Made by a program: the position numbers and the translations under genes. Of a stretch of 64,000 nucleotides of DNA, positions 24,682 to 35,284 are shown one piece after another. The notes below the pieces were generated by a model. It made no database searches, was not told the origin of the DNA, and saw nothing but the letters and a program-made list of their open reading frames with translations. Position 1 is the first letter of the stretch; each line of letters opens with the position of its first letter. This stretch comes from Dimorphilus gyrociliatus. Its lineage: Eukaryota; Annelida; Polychaeta; Dinophilidae. The stretch spans positions 1,106,570 through 1,170,569 of the forward strand of contig CAJFCJ010000019.1 of assembly GCA_904063045.1 (NCBI GenBank), written 5' to 3'.

Positions 24682-26428
24682 TCATTTGTGATCGTTATTC
24701 ATTTTCTTCTGCCTCTTTTGCCTTCTATTCAGTTCAAGTGATAATAGTTTATTCTTTTCGTACGTAAACATTTGCTCAGCTGACGGTAATGAACTTTTAC
24801 ATTCGACCAAATTAATTAAGGAATTTGGTAATTTAAAATTTGGATTATCAAGATGAAATTGATCAGTTTTATCTTCTCTATCATTATCACCTTTGGCATT
24901 TATATCCAATGAATTTATAGACATTACTAAATTTACATCTTTCCTTAATTGTAAAAGTTCCTTTTCAATTTTATTATTCTTTCTCTCTAGATCTTCTACT
25001 CTATTATATTGAAAGACTTCTTCACCCATTTCACTTAACTGTGACTTTTCCGGCGTTAATCCCGCAATGGCTATTTCAGGAGAATTATTCTTAGTCGATG
25101 TTTGGAAACAAGATTCTATTTTTGAAATCTATTAGCAATTTTAATTAAAGTTAATTAATTTGTTCTTTTATATAAATTCAATTAAGTTTACTTTTCGAGC
25201 ATCACGAAGGCTTTTCTTCTTTTTTGCAGATATTTTACAATTTAATTTCGATGGTGCACTCTTAGATATTCCGTAAATTTTACTCTGATCAATACTAACA
25301 TATGGCCATTTATCATCGTTGTCGCTTATCGTGTAATAATCATTACTGTTGTCAATTGATTCCCTATCTTCCTCTATCGAACTCGGCAATTCGATATCAG
25401 GTTGATTAAGCCATTTAGAAACAGTCGTTTCCTCTTGCATAAGATTATTGTTATTATTTTTTTTTATAAACAAAAAACAAGCATGTTATTTTTATCCTTA
25501 TTATGAAATTTATCAATATATATATATATATATATATATATTGATAAATAATTCTATTTTTATTACTTTCTAGCTGAGCTTTTATAGAATATTTCGAGTT
25601 TATTCCTGTATGATTTCCTGTCGAATTTTGCCCTTTACAAGACTCTAGTCTCGGATAATTGCTCTCTTTATAATAGAGTATAGAGCTTGACATGTCCTAT
25701 CATAATTAACTTAATATCTTTCATGAAATAATCAAAAAGATGGGATATGCAAAGTTTTTTTTCATTAATTAGAGTTAAATTTAGCTATTTATCCCATTCA
25801 ATATATTGTATATATGTGTATAAAGATATACAGTATGTATGCTATATATATACACATAAATTTGCTATAAATATATATATTTTTCTTACTAAGTTTTCCT
25901 CTGAATGCCAAGCGTCTCTAATGGAGTCTCGTCTAATGATAGCCGACTTAATGATAGGATTAAAGGCATCACATTTGTTGACTAAGGCCGTATGTTGTTC
26001 TTCATCATACGTCTGGGTCATTTTGAGCTCTCTTCTCGGTCTTTCTTCAGAAATAGAACGAAAAGAACGAAAAATAGAATACCTCTTCTCCAACGTAGTA
26101 GTTGACGTTTCGACATTTGAGGAATTCCTAGAAAACAACACTTTTGTTAATTATAGAGTAATATAGGTGTAGGATAAAAAAAGAAGAAAAAGAAAACAAT
26201 GCTTATCCACTATTAAGACGACTAGTCTCTCTTTACAGCTAAAGTCTATTTTAATAAGTATATTGTATACTTGTTCTTTCAACATACTTGTTTGTTCTCT
26301 TTCTTCGTAAAAAGCCCATAATTGGATTGTGTTCTTTTAGTTTTTTAAATTTTAAATAGTATATATAATGACATATTCAATTAATTATTTTAATAAAATC
26401 ACCTGCTAATACATAATTCAATATCCAT
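24682..26428 (-). CDS. Unrecognised coiled-coil protein, 360 aa
   Basis: I do not recognise a family. Exons in gene order: 26428-26403 (ATG, MDIELCIS), 26127-25890, 25696-25567, 25433-25192, 25128-24682. Every junction is GT-AG and phase-consistent, giving 360 residues. The protein is hydrophilic and Ser/Asn/Asp-rich with basic patches (AKKKKSLRDARK). A clear heptad region lies at about 235-265 (VEDLERKNNKIEKELLQLR), and the C-terminus is Lys/Arg-rich (LNRRQKRQKKMNNDHK). There is no signal peptide or membrane segment, so it is probably cytoplasmic, cytoskeletal or nuclear. The acceptor of exon 4 (TTATGCAAG) is weak. It is divergent from GNMT with only 259 bp between start codons, so the two may be co-regulated. 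Confidence 0.65.
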
Positions 26429-26687
26429 TTCTTCTCAACTAGTAAACAACGCTAATTTTCCCTTAGTAATATGCCTATTTAACTGTTACGTCATTAAGTC
26501 AGTTGTGACTGGTATTGAGTAGTATTATAATAGCAAACGAGCATGGCTTGTACTGGTTTTATCTTATTTTTCTTTTGAAAAAGTCCGCCAAATATCCTGT
26601 CTAGGACAGTTTTATCCGGTTTGATGCTTTTAAACGTAAGAAAAAACAAATAGTGTACTAGATTAATGAGAAACTCGCATCGTAGAT
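26429..26687. promoter_or_regulatory. Compact bidirectional promoter between the coiled-coil gene and GNMT
   Basis: Only 259 bp separates the two divergent start codons. TTACGTCATTAA (a CRE/AP-1-like half palindrome) lies near 26487. No TATA box stands out. Confidence 0.45.
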
Positions 26688-27854
26688 ATGACAGAGCAAG
26701 CTTATGAGAAGAAAGATATTTTAAGTGATCAGTATGCTGATGGAAAAGCAGCAAAAGTTTGGGAAATGTATATTGGGAGTAAACAAGTCAGAACAGCAAA
26801 TTATAAAAGTTTCATATGCCAACTATTACGGAGTCATAATTGTAAGAGAGTGCTAGACGTTGCTTGCGGAACGGGGTTAGTACAATTATGAAATATGTGA
26901 AAAGGTCATTGAAAAGTATTCCTACTTCTCTCCTGTAGTACAATAAAAAGCTTTTGTAAACGTTTTCATTTTAATAGAGTCGATTCGATTATGCTATTAG
27001 AAGAGGGCTTTAAAGTCATCAGTACAGACGCTAGTGATCAAATGCTTAAATACGCCTTGAAAGAACGCTGGAATAGAAGAAAGGAAGCGGAATTCGATAA
27101 TTGGGGTAATGAGCGTTCTCCCCCTCTTTCTTCTACTTTCCTGTCTAAAATTCTGTCACTCTTTTATACCTTCTTTCTTTCTTCCAATTAGTAATAGAGG
27201 AAGCGAATTGGCTCACTCTACAAAATGATTTAGAAGACGTCAAAGGGTGTCCAGAAGAAGGATTTGACGCAGTTGTTTGCTTGGGTAACTCTTTTGCTCA
27301 CTTATTAGATTTTGATGGGGATCAGAGAGGTCAGAGGTTAGCTTTGAAGAATTTCTGCTCCTTGATCAAACCCGGAGGAATATTGATTGTTGATCATCGA
27401 AATTATGATGAAATCCTGCGCACTGGCAAACCTCCCCTCGGAAAGAATGTTTTATATATGGTGCGTAATTTAAAAAAAAGATAATCTCACTCAAGATAGT
27501 GTATGATTAAAAGCTGTTTTTCTTATTTAATAAATATAGGGCCAAAGAATCACGGACATAAATTGTTCTAATATGTATGTGAATGGAAAACCATACATGA
27601 CAACATTCAACTATACAATGGACGTATCAACATATGTCAAGGATGAATCCAAGAAAGCCAAATGGTTTTCCGATGACGGAAAGGAACACTTCCGTTTATC
27701 CTATTATCCACATCGAGTTGTTGATTTTGTTAGTCTCCTAAGACAAGTCTTTGGTCCAGAAGCCAAACATAGTATTTTTGGTGATTTTAAGCCAATTGAT
27801 GAAATTGAGTGTCCCACATATTTTATGCATGTTATTAAAAAGACAATTTCCTAG
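26688..27854 (+). CDS. GNMT: Glycine N-methyltransferase
   Basis: Cytosolic enzyme transferring methyl from S-adenosylmethionine to glycine to give sarcosine; it buffers the SAM/SAH ratio. Exons: 26688-26875, 26978-27105, 27192-27460, 27540-27854; 299 residues against 295 in mammals. The SAM-binding motif [15 protein letters not shown] spans the exon 1/2 junction. Other conserved blocks are [17 protein letters not shown], the GNMT hallmark [45 protein letters not shown] near the C-terminus, and GDFKP. Introns are 79-102 bp. The insert between YTMDVSTY and FRLSYYPH is a little longer than in vertebrates. AATAAA at 27965-27970. Divergent from the coiled-coil gene and convergent with the TRAF gene. 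Confidence 0.96.
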
Positions 27855-28121
27855 TCTCTTTTAATATTTTGTAGATAATTATTTTTGCATACATGTTAAC
27901 GTATTTAAATACACAGTAGATATTTTTATACAGCATTCTCATAAGTTCAGCGTCCCAATCACTCAATAAAAGTGGCAGCATTGTTTTTAAGAATAATAAA
28001 ATCTTGCCTTATTGCAATCTAAATACGAAAATTATTAATTTTTACAAAAGTAAAAAAAGACTAATTTGGTTGAAGAAAAGAATGTGCTCCTATTGCGTGA
28101 TCGGCACTGTATTTTAAAAAC

Positions 28122-30155
28122 TCAAGATGATGTATCAACTACAACTTTTATAAATAAGCAATCATCCTTCAAGTATTGGTCTTTCTTTTGACCCAAAATG
28201 GTCTGTGAAATAAAAACTGGAGAGCCACTTGCAATGTTCATTTCAGTTGTAGGTCTTTTAAAGCTATTACTAGATGGATCAGGTCGAAATGCATCCGTAA
28301 CATGCTCAGCCCGATCAGTTTGATCTAAAAGAATAAAAGTCACCTTCTTGTTGAACGGCCATCTTTGTAGAGCATCGAAAGATCCTCTCATTACAACAAA
28401 AAAGACTGATAAATGTGTTCCTCGACCATTTCCGTCTCCATTAGGATAAACTCGTATACACATTTTATAACCTGTCCGACTCGTATAAAAAGGAACAGAA
28501 TAGTAACTCGTCAGTTTATTCATTTGGGCTTGTCTCTTTTTACTTTCAAATTTGTCCAGTTTAAATATTAAGGTACCATCGTAGGAAGTATTACGTAAAT
28601 TTTCAATTAGTAATCTTTGTTCTTTAATAATTAAATCTTTCATAATAACTTCTTTTTTCCATGAAGATAAATCATCTTCACAATCATGAATCTTCTTTTC
28701 AAAGGCTCTAAATGTAGTCTTTAGCTCTCTAATCTCTTCGTCATTTCTCTCAATTTCTTGACAAAAAACGGGTAAAAGATTTTTTTCAATCGATCCATTT
28801 GAACTTTGAACAACATCACCAGTTGCTTATAGAAAATCATATTAATTGTAATATTTAAAGAAAGCTATTACAGTATATAATACCTTTGGTATATTCTGGT
28901 ATTTCGCCAATATCTTTTAAAATTATATCAATACTTTCTCTGATATCTATTACTTCAGTTGTTAATTCGTTAATTTTTTTATCGTATTCTGTAGTTGATT
29001 GAGTCGAAATTGGATTTTCTGCCTGTACATTATTATCATTTGTATCAATAGCTGCAAGTTTGTCGTGAAGAAGGTTCATATGTTCATGACAGGCATCGAC
29101 CAAATGCTTTTCCATATCTTTCCTTTTTAACTAATTCAATTATATAGTAAAGGGAAAAGAAGAATAATATTAAATAAAATTTCACATTTCATAGGCTATA
29201 GTTATTCTTATTGCTTACAAATATCCTATGAGTTGTTCCATTATTAAATTTGCAAGGCTCCAGGTCTCTCTTACAAGATCCCGTTAAACTATCTTGATGA
29301 GATGAAAGCTATAGTTTTGTAAAGTTATTACCAAAAAATGTATATTTTCTAATACAATTTAATATCCTTACCTCGTCTCTCATTAATTTCTCTCCACATA
29401 AATCACAGTTGACCGTCATTTTTGGGCAGTCATTATCATAGTGATTTTGTTTGTTTTCCCAAATATATTCATCTTTGCATAAATCGCATATAGTTTTTCT
29501 CTTTATGCATTCATTTGCTCTATGATCATCATATTTATTAAGTTGAATATGTTGTCCACATTCACAGATTACAATTTTATATGAACAGGCTTGTTGATGA
29601 CTCTAAACACAAATAATATATCAAATAAGTAGTGTTAGATAAGGAAAATTTTAACCTACTTCCAATTCTTTTATTCTTCCGACCCAAGAACATGGTTTAT
29701 TCATACATCTACTTTTAATGTTACCTATCTCTCTTCGAAACGCCTTGTCAGGAAACGCCTATGTAAATTATGGGATAGTAAATTATAAAATCATTTTGTA
29801 TCAAGTGATTAGGTATAATAAGAGGTACTGCTTTACATCTCGAAAGGATATCTCTTCGGAAATGGGCTCTCCATCATCTATACAACGTTTACAATGTTCC
29901 TGCTTATTCGATCTATATTTTATTAAATGAATTATTAGTTTTGATCGTTTTCGCACTGTAATCCTTATCTTACTTTAAATATTCAATACAATTTTCACAG
30001 TATCGATGGCCACAGGATATTTGAATAGCATTTTTTATGAAATTATTACAAACTGGACAAGCATATTTTTCTGAATCATATTCTTCCTTGTTCACTATTA
30101 TAGAAGCTGGATAGCCAGAATTTGGAGCAGTTGCAATGGCATCAGACGTGGCCAT
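28122..30155 (-). CDS. TRAF-family adaptor / E3 ligase (RING, TRAF zinc fingers, coiled coil, MATH)
   Basis: Cytoplasmic signalling adaptor of the TNF-receptor/Toll/IL-1 pathways, TRAF2/3-like. Exons in gene order: 30155-29974, 29912-29837, 29758-29660, 29602-29372, 29308-29219, 29130-28884, 28825-28122; all GT-AG and phase-consistent, 542 residues. The C3HC4 RING spans exons 1-2: CPVC, CGHRYCENC, CKRC. The next exons carry FPDKAFRRE and TRAF-type CxxC/HxxxC fingers (CDLCKDEYIW, CDLCGEKLM). Exons 6-7 are coiled coil (ELTTEVIDIRESIDIILKDI), then the MATH/TRAF-C domain with FYTSRTGYKMCIRVYPNGDG, FFVVMRG, HVTDAFRPDP and MNIASGSPVF. Reading before 30155 opens only with GTG, so ATG 30155 after an acceptor-like CCATAG is chosen. 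Its last exons are duplicated at 31.6-32.4 kb. Confidence 0.93.
28125..28990 (-). repeat. Segmental duplicate, copy 1 (3' part of the TRAF gene)
   Basis: 866 bp, gap-free partner of 31571-32436 in the same orientation, with 14 substitutions counted by eye (about 98.4% identity). It covers the end of exon 6, a 58 bp intron and all but the stop codon of exon 7. Confidence 0.95.
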
Positions 30156-31564
30156 AATAAATACTATGGCACTCACAGTTCATTCAAAATTTTCTTTATT
30201 ATCGAAGAAATTATAGCTGTATGAGAATTGTAAAGATTAAAAAAGTGGTTAATCACAAATGAATTTAACATAGAAAACATCATTTTTTGTGATTATTCTT
30301 TTACCTGGTTAACCTTTTGAAAACGTGGTTTTTGCTTAACTTTAGTCCTACCGGAAATATGGTTAAATAATTTGTATTTTTTCAAAATCGAACCTAGGAG
30401 CATTTATTATAATGAAAAAATAAAACATTTTATACTAAACGTTTTTCAGTAGTTTTGATATTTAAAAATATTTTTTGGTAATGTTTAAACAAACATTAAT
30501 TTCACATATAACCCCTTCTCTTAAGATATAAATATATATGGATATAAGATATTAAGTTGTGGTTATCTTTAATAATTTTTTTATATAAGATTATAATAAT
30601 AGTTACCTTACTTGAATAATTGTTTAAATCGTTCTGTTTAGATAGTATTTTTATTACCTAATTAACTGTTTTCTATATACTATTTCGCACGGTTCTCTTT
30701 TTCCGTGCAAAATCTTTTTTAATCTATGTTTCCAAATTGATAAATAAATTGACATTATTACGTCTTCTATCGTAACAAATTCAGTATAAATTAGCTATGC
30801 CTACAATAATATTTATTCTTGAAAACGAAAGAAGAACATTTTGTAGTTCCTATTTTATAAAACATAGATGTATACTATACCAAACTAGTAAGTTATTAGG
30901 TTAATTTATATTGGCGAATTCCTTAAGAATAATAGACAAATGATAAATCTTACCTTCAAGCTGCTCACAATTAAACAAGCATTCCAATGATTTTCAAGGG
31001 TAAAAACCAATTGAGACTTTAACCAATGGATAAAATTTATAACTCTGGTTTTCCTTTCCAACAAATAAATTACACATTCACTTTAAAACAAAACAGCAAA
31101 AATACTATGAAAACTGACGAAAAGTGTGAAATATCAAATTTAACAGATAAAATCAAAGATAAAGATTATAACAAAACTGTCCAAAGAGTATATAATAATG
31201 ATTTTATAGCTAAAATAATTAGAATTAGTTTACAAACATACTTTTTCCAATAATTAATATATAAAATATACAGCATACAGTTTAGATATTAAAACTTTGT
31301 AATAACAATTTAATTTAAGTCTTTTGCTTTGAATTAAAAAAAATCAAGCAAAACTAAATAAGATGTACAATGATATGAGCAATTTCAAGTCTACACTCAC
31401 AGAAAATATCTGCCTTATTAAAAGCAACCAATTAAGAATGTATATGCATGCTGTTAAAAAAGAAACTCTAAACTCTTTTGATATTTTGTGTATTTTCTAT
31501 ATTTAGATATGTATAACTAAATATATATATTTCATTAACAGTAATTAAGTAATACTTGTAAAAC
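30156..31564. other. Between TRAF gene and its RING-less copy
   Basis: AT-rich. Probably holds the TRAF 5'UTR: a minus-strand GTAAGA donor at about 30955 could end a non-coding first exon. The open stretch 31026-31253 (+) is Lys/Asn-rich with no motif and is not called. Confidence 0.35.
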
Positions 31565-32447
31565 TTATCCAGATGATGTATCAACTAAAACTTTTAAAAA
31601 TAAGCAATCATCCTTCAAGTATTGGTCTTTCTTTTGAGCCAAAATGGTCTGTGAAATAAAAACTGGAGAGCCACTTGCAATGTTCATTTCAGTTGTAGGT
31701 CTTTTAAAGCTATTACTAGATGGATCAGGTCGAAATGCATCAGTAACATGCTCAGCCCGATCAGTTTGATCTAAAAGAATAAAAGTCACCTTCTTGTTGA
31801 ACGGCCATCTTTGTAGAGCATCGAAAGATCCTCTCATTACAACAAAAAAGACTGATAAATGTGTTCCTCGACCATTTCCGTCTCCATTAGGATAAACTCG
31901 TATACACATTTTATAACCTGTCCGACTCGTATAAAAAGGAACAGAATAGTAACTCGTCAGTTTATTCATTTGGGCTTGTCTCTTTTTACTTTCAAATTTG
32001 TCCAGTTTAAATATTAAGGTACCATCGTAGGAAGTATTACGTAAATTTTCAATTAGTAATCTTTGTTCTTTAATAATTAAATCTTTCATAATAATTTCTT
32101 TTTTCAATGATGATAAGTTATCTTTATATTCATGAATCTTCTTTTCAAAGGCTCTAAATGTAGTCTTTGGCTCTCTAATCTCTTCGTCATTTCTCTCAAT
32201 TTCTTGACAAAAAACGGGTAAAAGATTTTTTTCAATCGATCCATTTGAACTTTGAACAACATCACCAGTTGCTTATAGAAAATCATATTAATTGTAATAT
32301 TTAAAGAAAGCTATTACAGTATATAATACCTTTGGTATATTCTGGTATTTCGCCAATATCTTTTAAAATTATATCAATACTTTCTCTGATATCTATTACT
32401 TCAGTTGTTAATTCGTTAATTTTTTTATCGCATTCTTCATTTAACAT
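31565..32447 (-). CDS. RING-less TRAF paralogue (coiled coil + MATH), 274 aa
   Basis: A partial duplicate of the neighbouring TRAF gene that remains open. Exons in gene order: 32447-32330 and 32271-31565, with the parental 58 bp intron at the same place. The ATG (32447) and next few bases lie outside the duplicated block, so the start codon was supplied by flanking DNA; codons MLNEE lead straight into the parental coiled coil in frame. The C-terminus reads past the parental stop position to end SSG. There is no RING and no zinc finger. Known RING-less TRAFs such as TRAF1 modulate full-length TRAF trimers, so a decoy role is plausible but inferred. Upstream codons stay open to an acceptor-like AATCAG near 32510, so an extra 5' exon is possible. 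Of 14 substitutions about 12 change residues, including Leu to Pro in the coil. Confidence 0.7.
31571..32436 (-). repeat. Segmental duplicate, copy 2
   Basis: Partner of 28125-28990. Sharp breakpoints: identity ends at 31571 (C versus A beyond) and 32436 (T versus G beyond). Eight of the 14 differences fall within about 45 bp (32089-32131). Confidence 0.95.
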
Positions 32448-35284
32448 AGTGAATTTGTGTTTATTACTCTTGTTTGACGTCTTTTTTTTAAGAAGAATAT
32501 TTTGCGCACTTATTACTGATTAAATCTAATCCGTGGTTATAACCGCCTGGTTTTGGTGGGGTAGTAATTAATATTAGCAAGGTCATTAGGTCATTTATAG
32601 TTTTGTTAATGTATATATTATTTTTTATTGCATACCTTCCCGCGTTTTTTTAATTGAATTGAACTATAAAGAAAGAAAATATATAAATAACTATATTTTA
32701 TTTTTGCTTTTACTCTTTAAAAGTTTGTTTATGTAATTAAATATGTAATATTAGTATTTATTGCCAAGTATTAATTAATTGACAAGTTATGTTATACGTA
32801 TGTTTTTTAATTTGTTTCTACAAAGAATCTATTTACAATTAATTGTTTATAAAGGTTTTAGTAGATGTGCAAATTTTTTAGTAATCTCTTTTTATATAAA
32901 ATGCTTCTTTCGGAAAAAATAACAAAAATCCATTAGTTCTGTCCAAAAATAATAATAATATGAAGAATATCACCTATGGGCCTCAATGACTTATTGTATA
33001 TCGGTACTTAAACAGTTAGCCGTTTATTATTTAACAAAGCGATTAATCCAATCTAAAACTCGAAATAAATTAAGAAAAAATATTCTTCATGAGAAAATTC
33101 TTTTTTTTTTTTAAAGAAAAAAATTATCGACTTTTTTCGTCGTTATTATTACTGACTCAACCAGATACAAAATATCAAAATATTCTTTTTAGTTACTATT
33201 CCAGAATATAGATGGAGCCGCAATTCACTATGTAAGATAATGATACAGGTAGCGTAGCCTATTCATTCAAGTAAGCCGTGAAAGAATTCGGTTAATATTA
33301 TAAAAGTGTCTTTTTAAATCTTTGAATAATACAATAGAGAAAAATAAAATAATTATAAATAATCAAATATTAAGGCTAATCTTGAAATTTTTACCAAGAA
33401 GATAACAATGACATATATTATTTCATTGAGAAAATTAACTAGTTCGGAAGGTTTTAATCTTTCAATATAAGTTATTTTTCTTTAATGGTAATATCTCTCT
33501 CTCTCTCTCGCGTCTATTCTTTCCCACCCCCTCCCATTTCTTCCCGAATATAAACAGAGCATGCTTCATATAGTTCTTGTCATTATAGTTTGATATATAG
33601 TTAAGGCAATTGATGGGTGAAATTTCGTTAGGAATAATTACGAGGTTACTAGAGTAGGATAGAAAGAATTCTCTATTTAATATAAGAGTAATCTTATTTC
33701 ATAATATGACTTTTTGTTTAAAATGTTATTTTATACAAAAGAAACGTTTCATTTAAAAAGAAAAAGCTTATAGTTAAGAAGTTTATAATCTTTCTTTATT
33801 TCTTTTTCTTCTTAATAACGTATTTGTGAAGTGAATTGGAAATGTTTTAATAATTTCATAGTCGCGATCCCCTCCCTCTTCCCCCTCCCCCCCACAGCCT
33901 CCATTTGCTCTTTTTTTTCTCTCTCTTTCTTCTACTATACCGCATTTTTTTTTATATTATCATTACAATATTGTCTTCTTCACTTTACAATTGATTAATT
34001 TAATTCTGACACTATAGAAGTTCTCTTTTGTATATCCTTCAATGATCATTTTCATACTAAATTGACCTATATTTCCTGTTCTTCTGCTATTTCTCAGCTA
34101 GAGAATATTGCTGAAAAAGTGAATTATGCACAAGATATTTCTACCTTTTAACCTAAAATCTTTTACTAGTAGATATTTGATTTTATTCGGGATATATCCA
34201 TTAACATTTCCGGTAAAGATATCAAATATTGATATGTCTGGGTTAACGAGAAAACTCTATTCAACGTGTATGAAAGAGAAAAAATTACGGATAAATTTCT
34301 TGAATTGCTATTGATATATAATTGTCTTCATTATCTTTCATAAAAGGCACTTCCGGTCAAATATTCTATGAAATAATCAACTTATTTACCTAACCATTCA
34401 TTCTTTTTTTGGATAAGAACTATCTGTTCAATTAAAAGCCTTTTTTAAGGATAAGATTATTTAATATATAACAGATTCTATTAAAGAACCTTAGTTTACT
34501 TCTAAGAAAATATTTGGAAAACGCTTATATTAGAGTTTATTACGTAAAGTACTTCTTCCGGTTTTTGCTAATCTTTTTCCTGTTAAATATATATTTAATA
34601 TAAAAATAGTGTGTGTTTAAAAAGGTAAAAAAAGAAGAGAGAATGTTGTATAGAATAGGAAAGTTTCTCTGAGATTAACTCTGAGATATCGGTTAATCAT
34701 GAAAAGAAATTATCAACGGAGAAAGACTAAAATAGAAAAGCCGATTATAAATATAAAATTAGTAATGGGGAAACAAACTAGCCAATCAATTTCCTTCTTG
34801 CTCTTTCCTTATACTATATATGTAGAAGAAGAAGAAGAAGAAGAAGAAGAAGAAGAAGAAGAAGAAGAAGAAGAAGAAGAAGAGGAATATGAGGGAAATG
34901 CATAACCCAATTCAAGAATCATAAATAGATTATTAAAATAAAGAAAAGACGTATAAAATAAAAAGGAAGGCTTTAGTCATTTGGGTTAGCTATCAAATGA
35001 GCATGTTTGGGTAAAGATTAAGATAATAGGGCTAAGAAGAAGCACAAATATGTCACTGTATTACGTTTAAACTTTATACTATAGGTGCAAAAAAATTTGA
35101 ACATGATTATTTTTGCTATAATTAAAATAGTGGCTACTTTTTGTTTGTCATCTAAAGTAGTTAATTGGCTGGTAGTGGTAGTTTAAAGTTGTCTGTAGTT
35201 GAATTGCAAACCTGTAGGGTAATTAGACACGTTATCAATAGTATTTCTATGAAGTAGAAGTGTGGGCGGATAAGCTCATTATTC
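32448..35284. other. Intergenic, AT-rich
   Basis: No supported gene. Simple repeats: (CT)n at 33494-33510 and (GAA)n at 34824-34883. Open stretches at 34126-34314 and 34699-34905 lack coding character; the second is dominated by the GAA repeat. Confidence 0.5.
34824..34883. repeat. (GAA)n trinucleotide repeat, about 20 units
   Basis: Direct reading; it would encode a poly-Glu run in one frame, but the surrounding ORF has no other support. Confidence 0.95.

Noticed and set aside
31026-31253. 75-residue plus-strand ORF
   Set aside because: Lys/Asn-rich, no motif, AT-driven composition; could be chance.
34699-34905. 68-residue Glu-rich ORF
   Set aside because: Produced by the (GAA)n repeat, with no splice or homology support.
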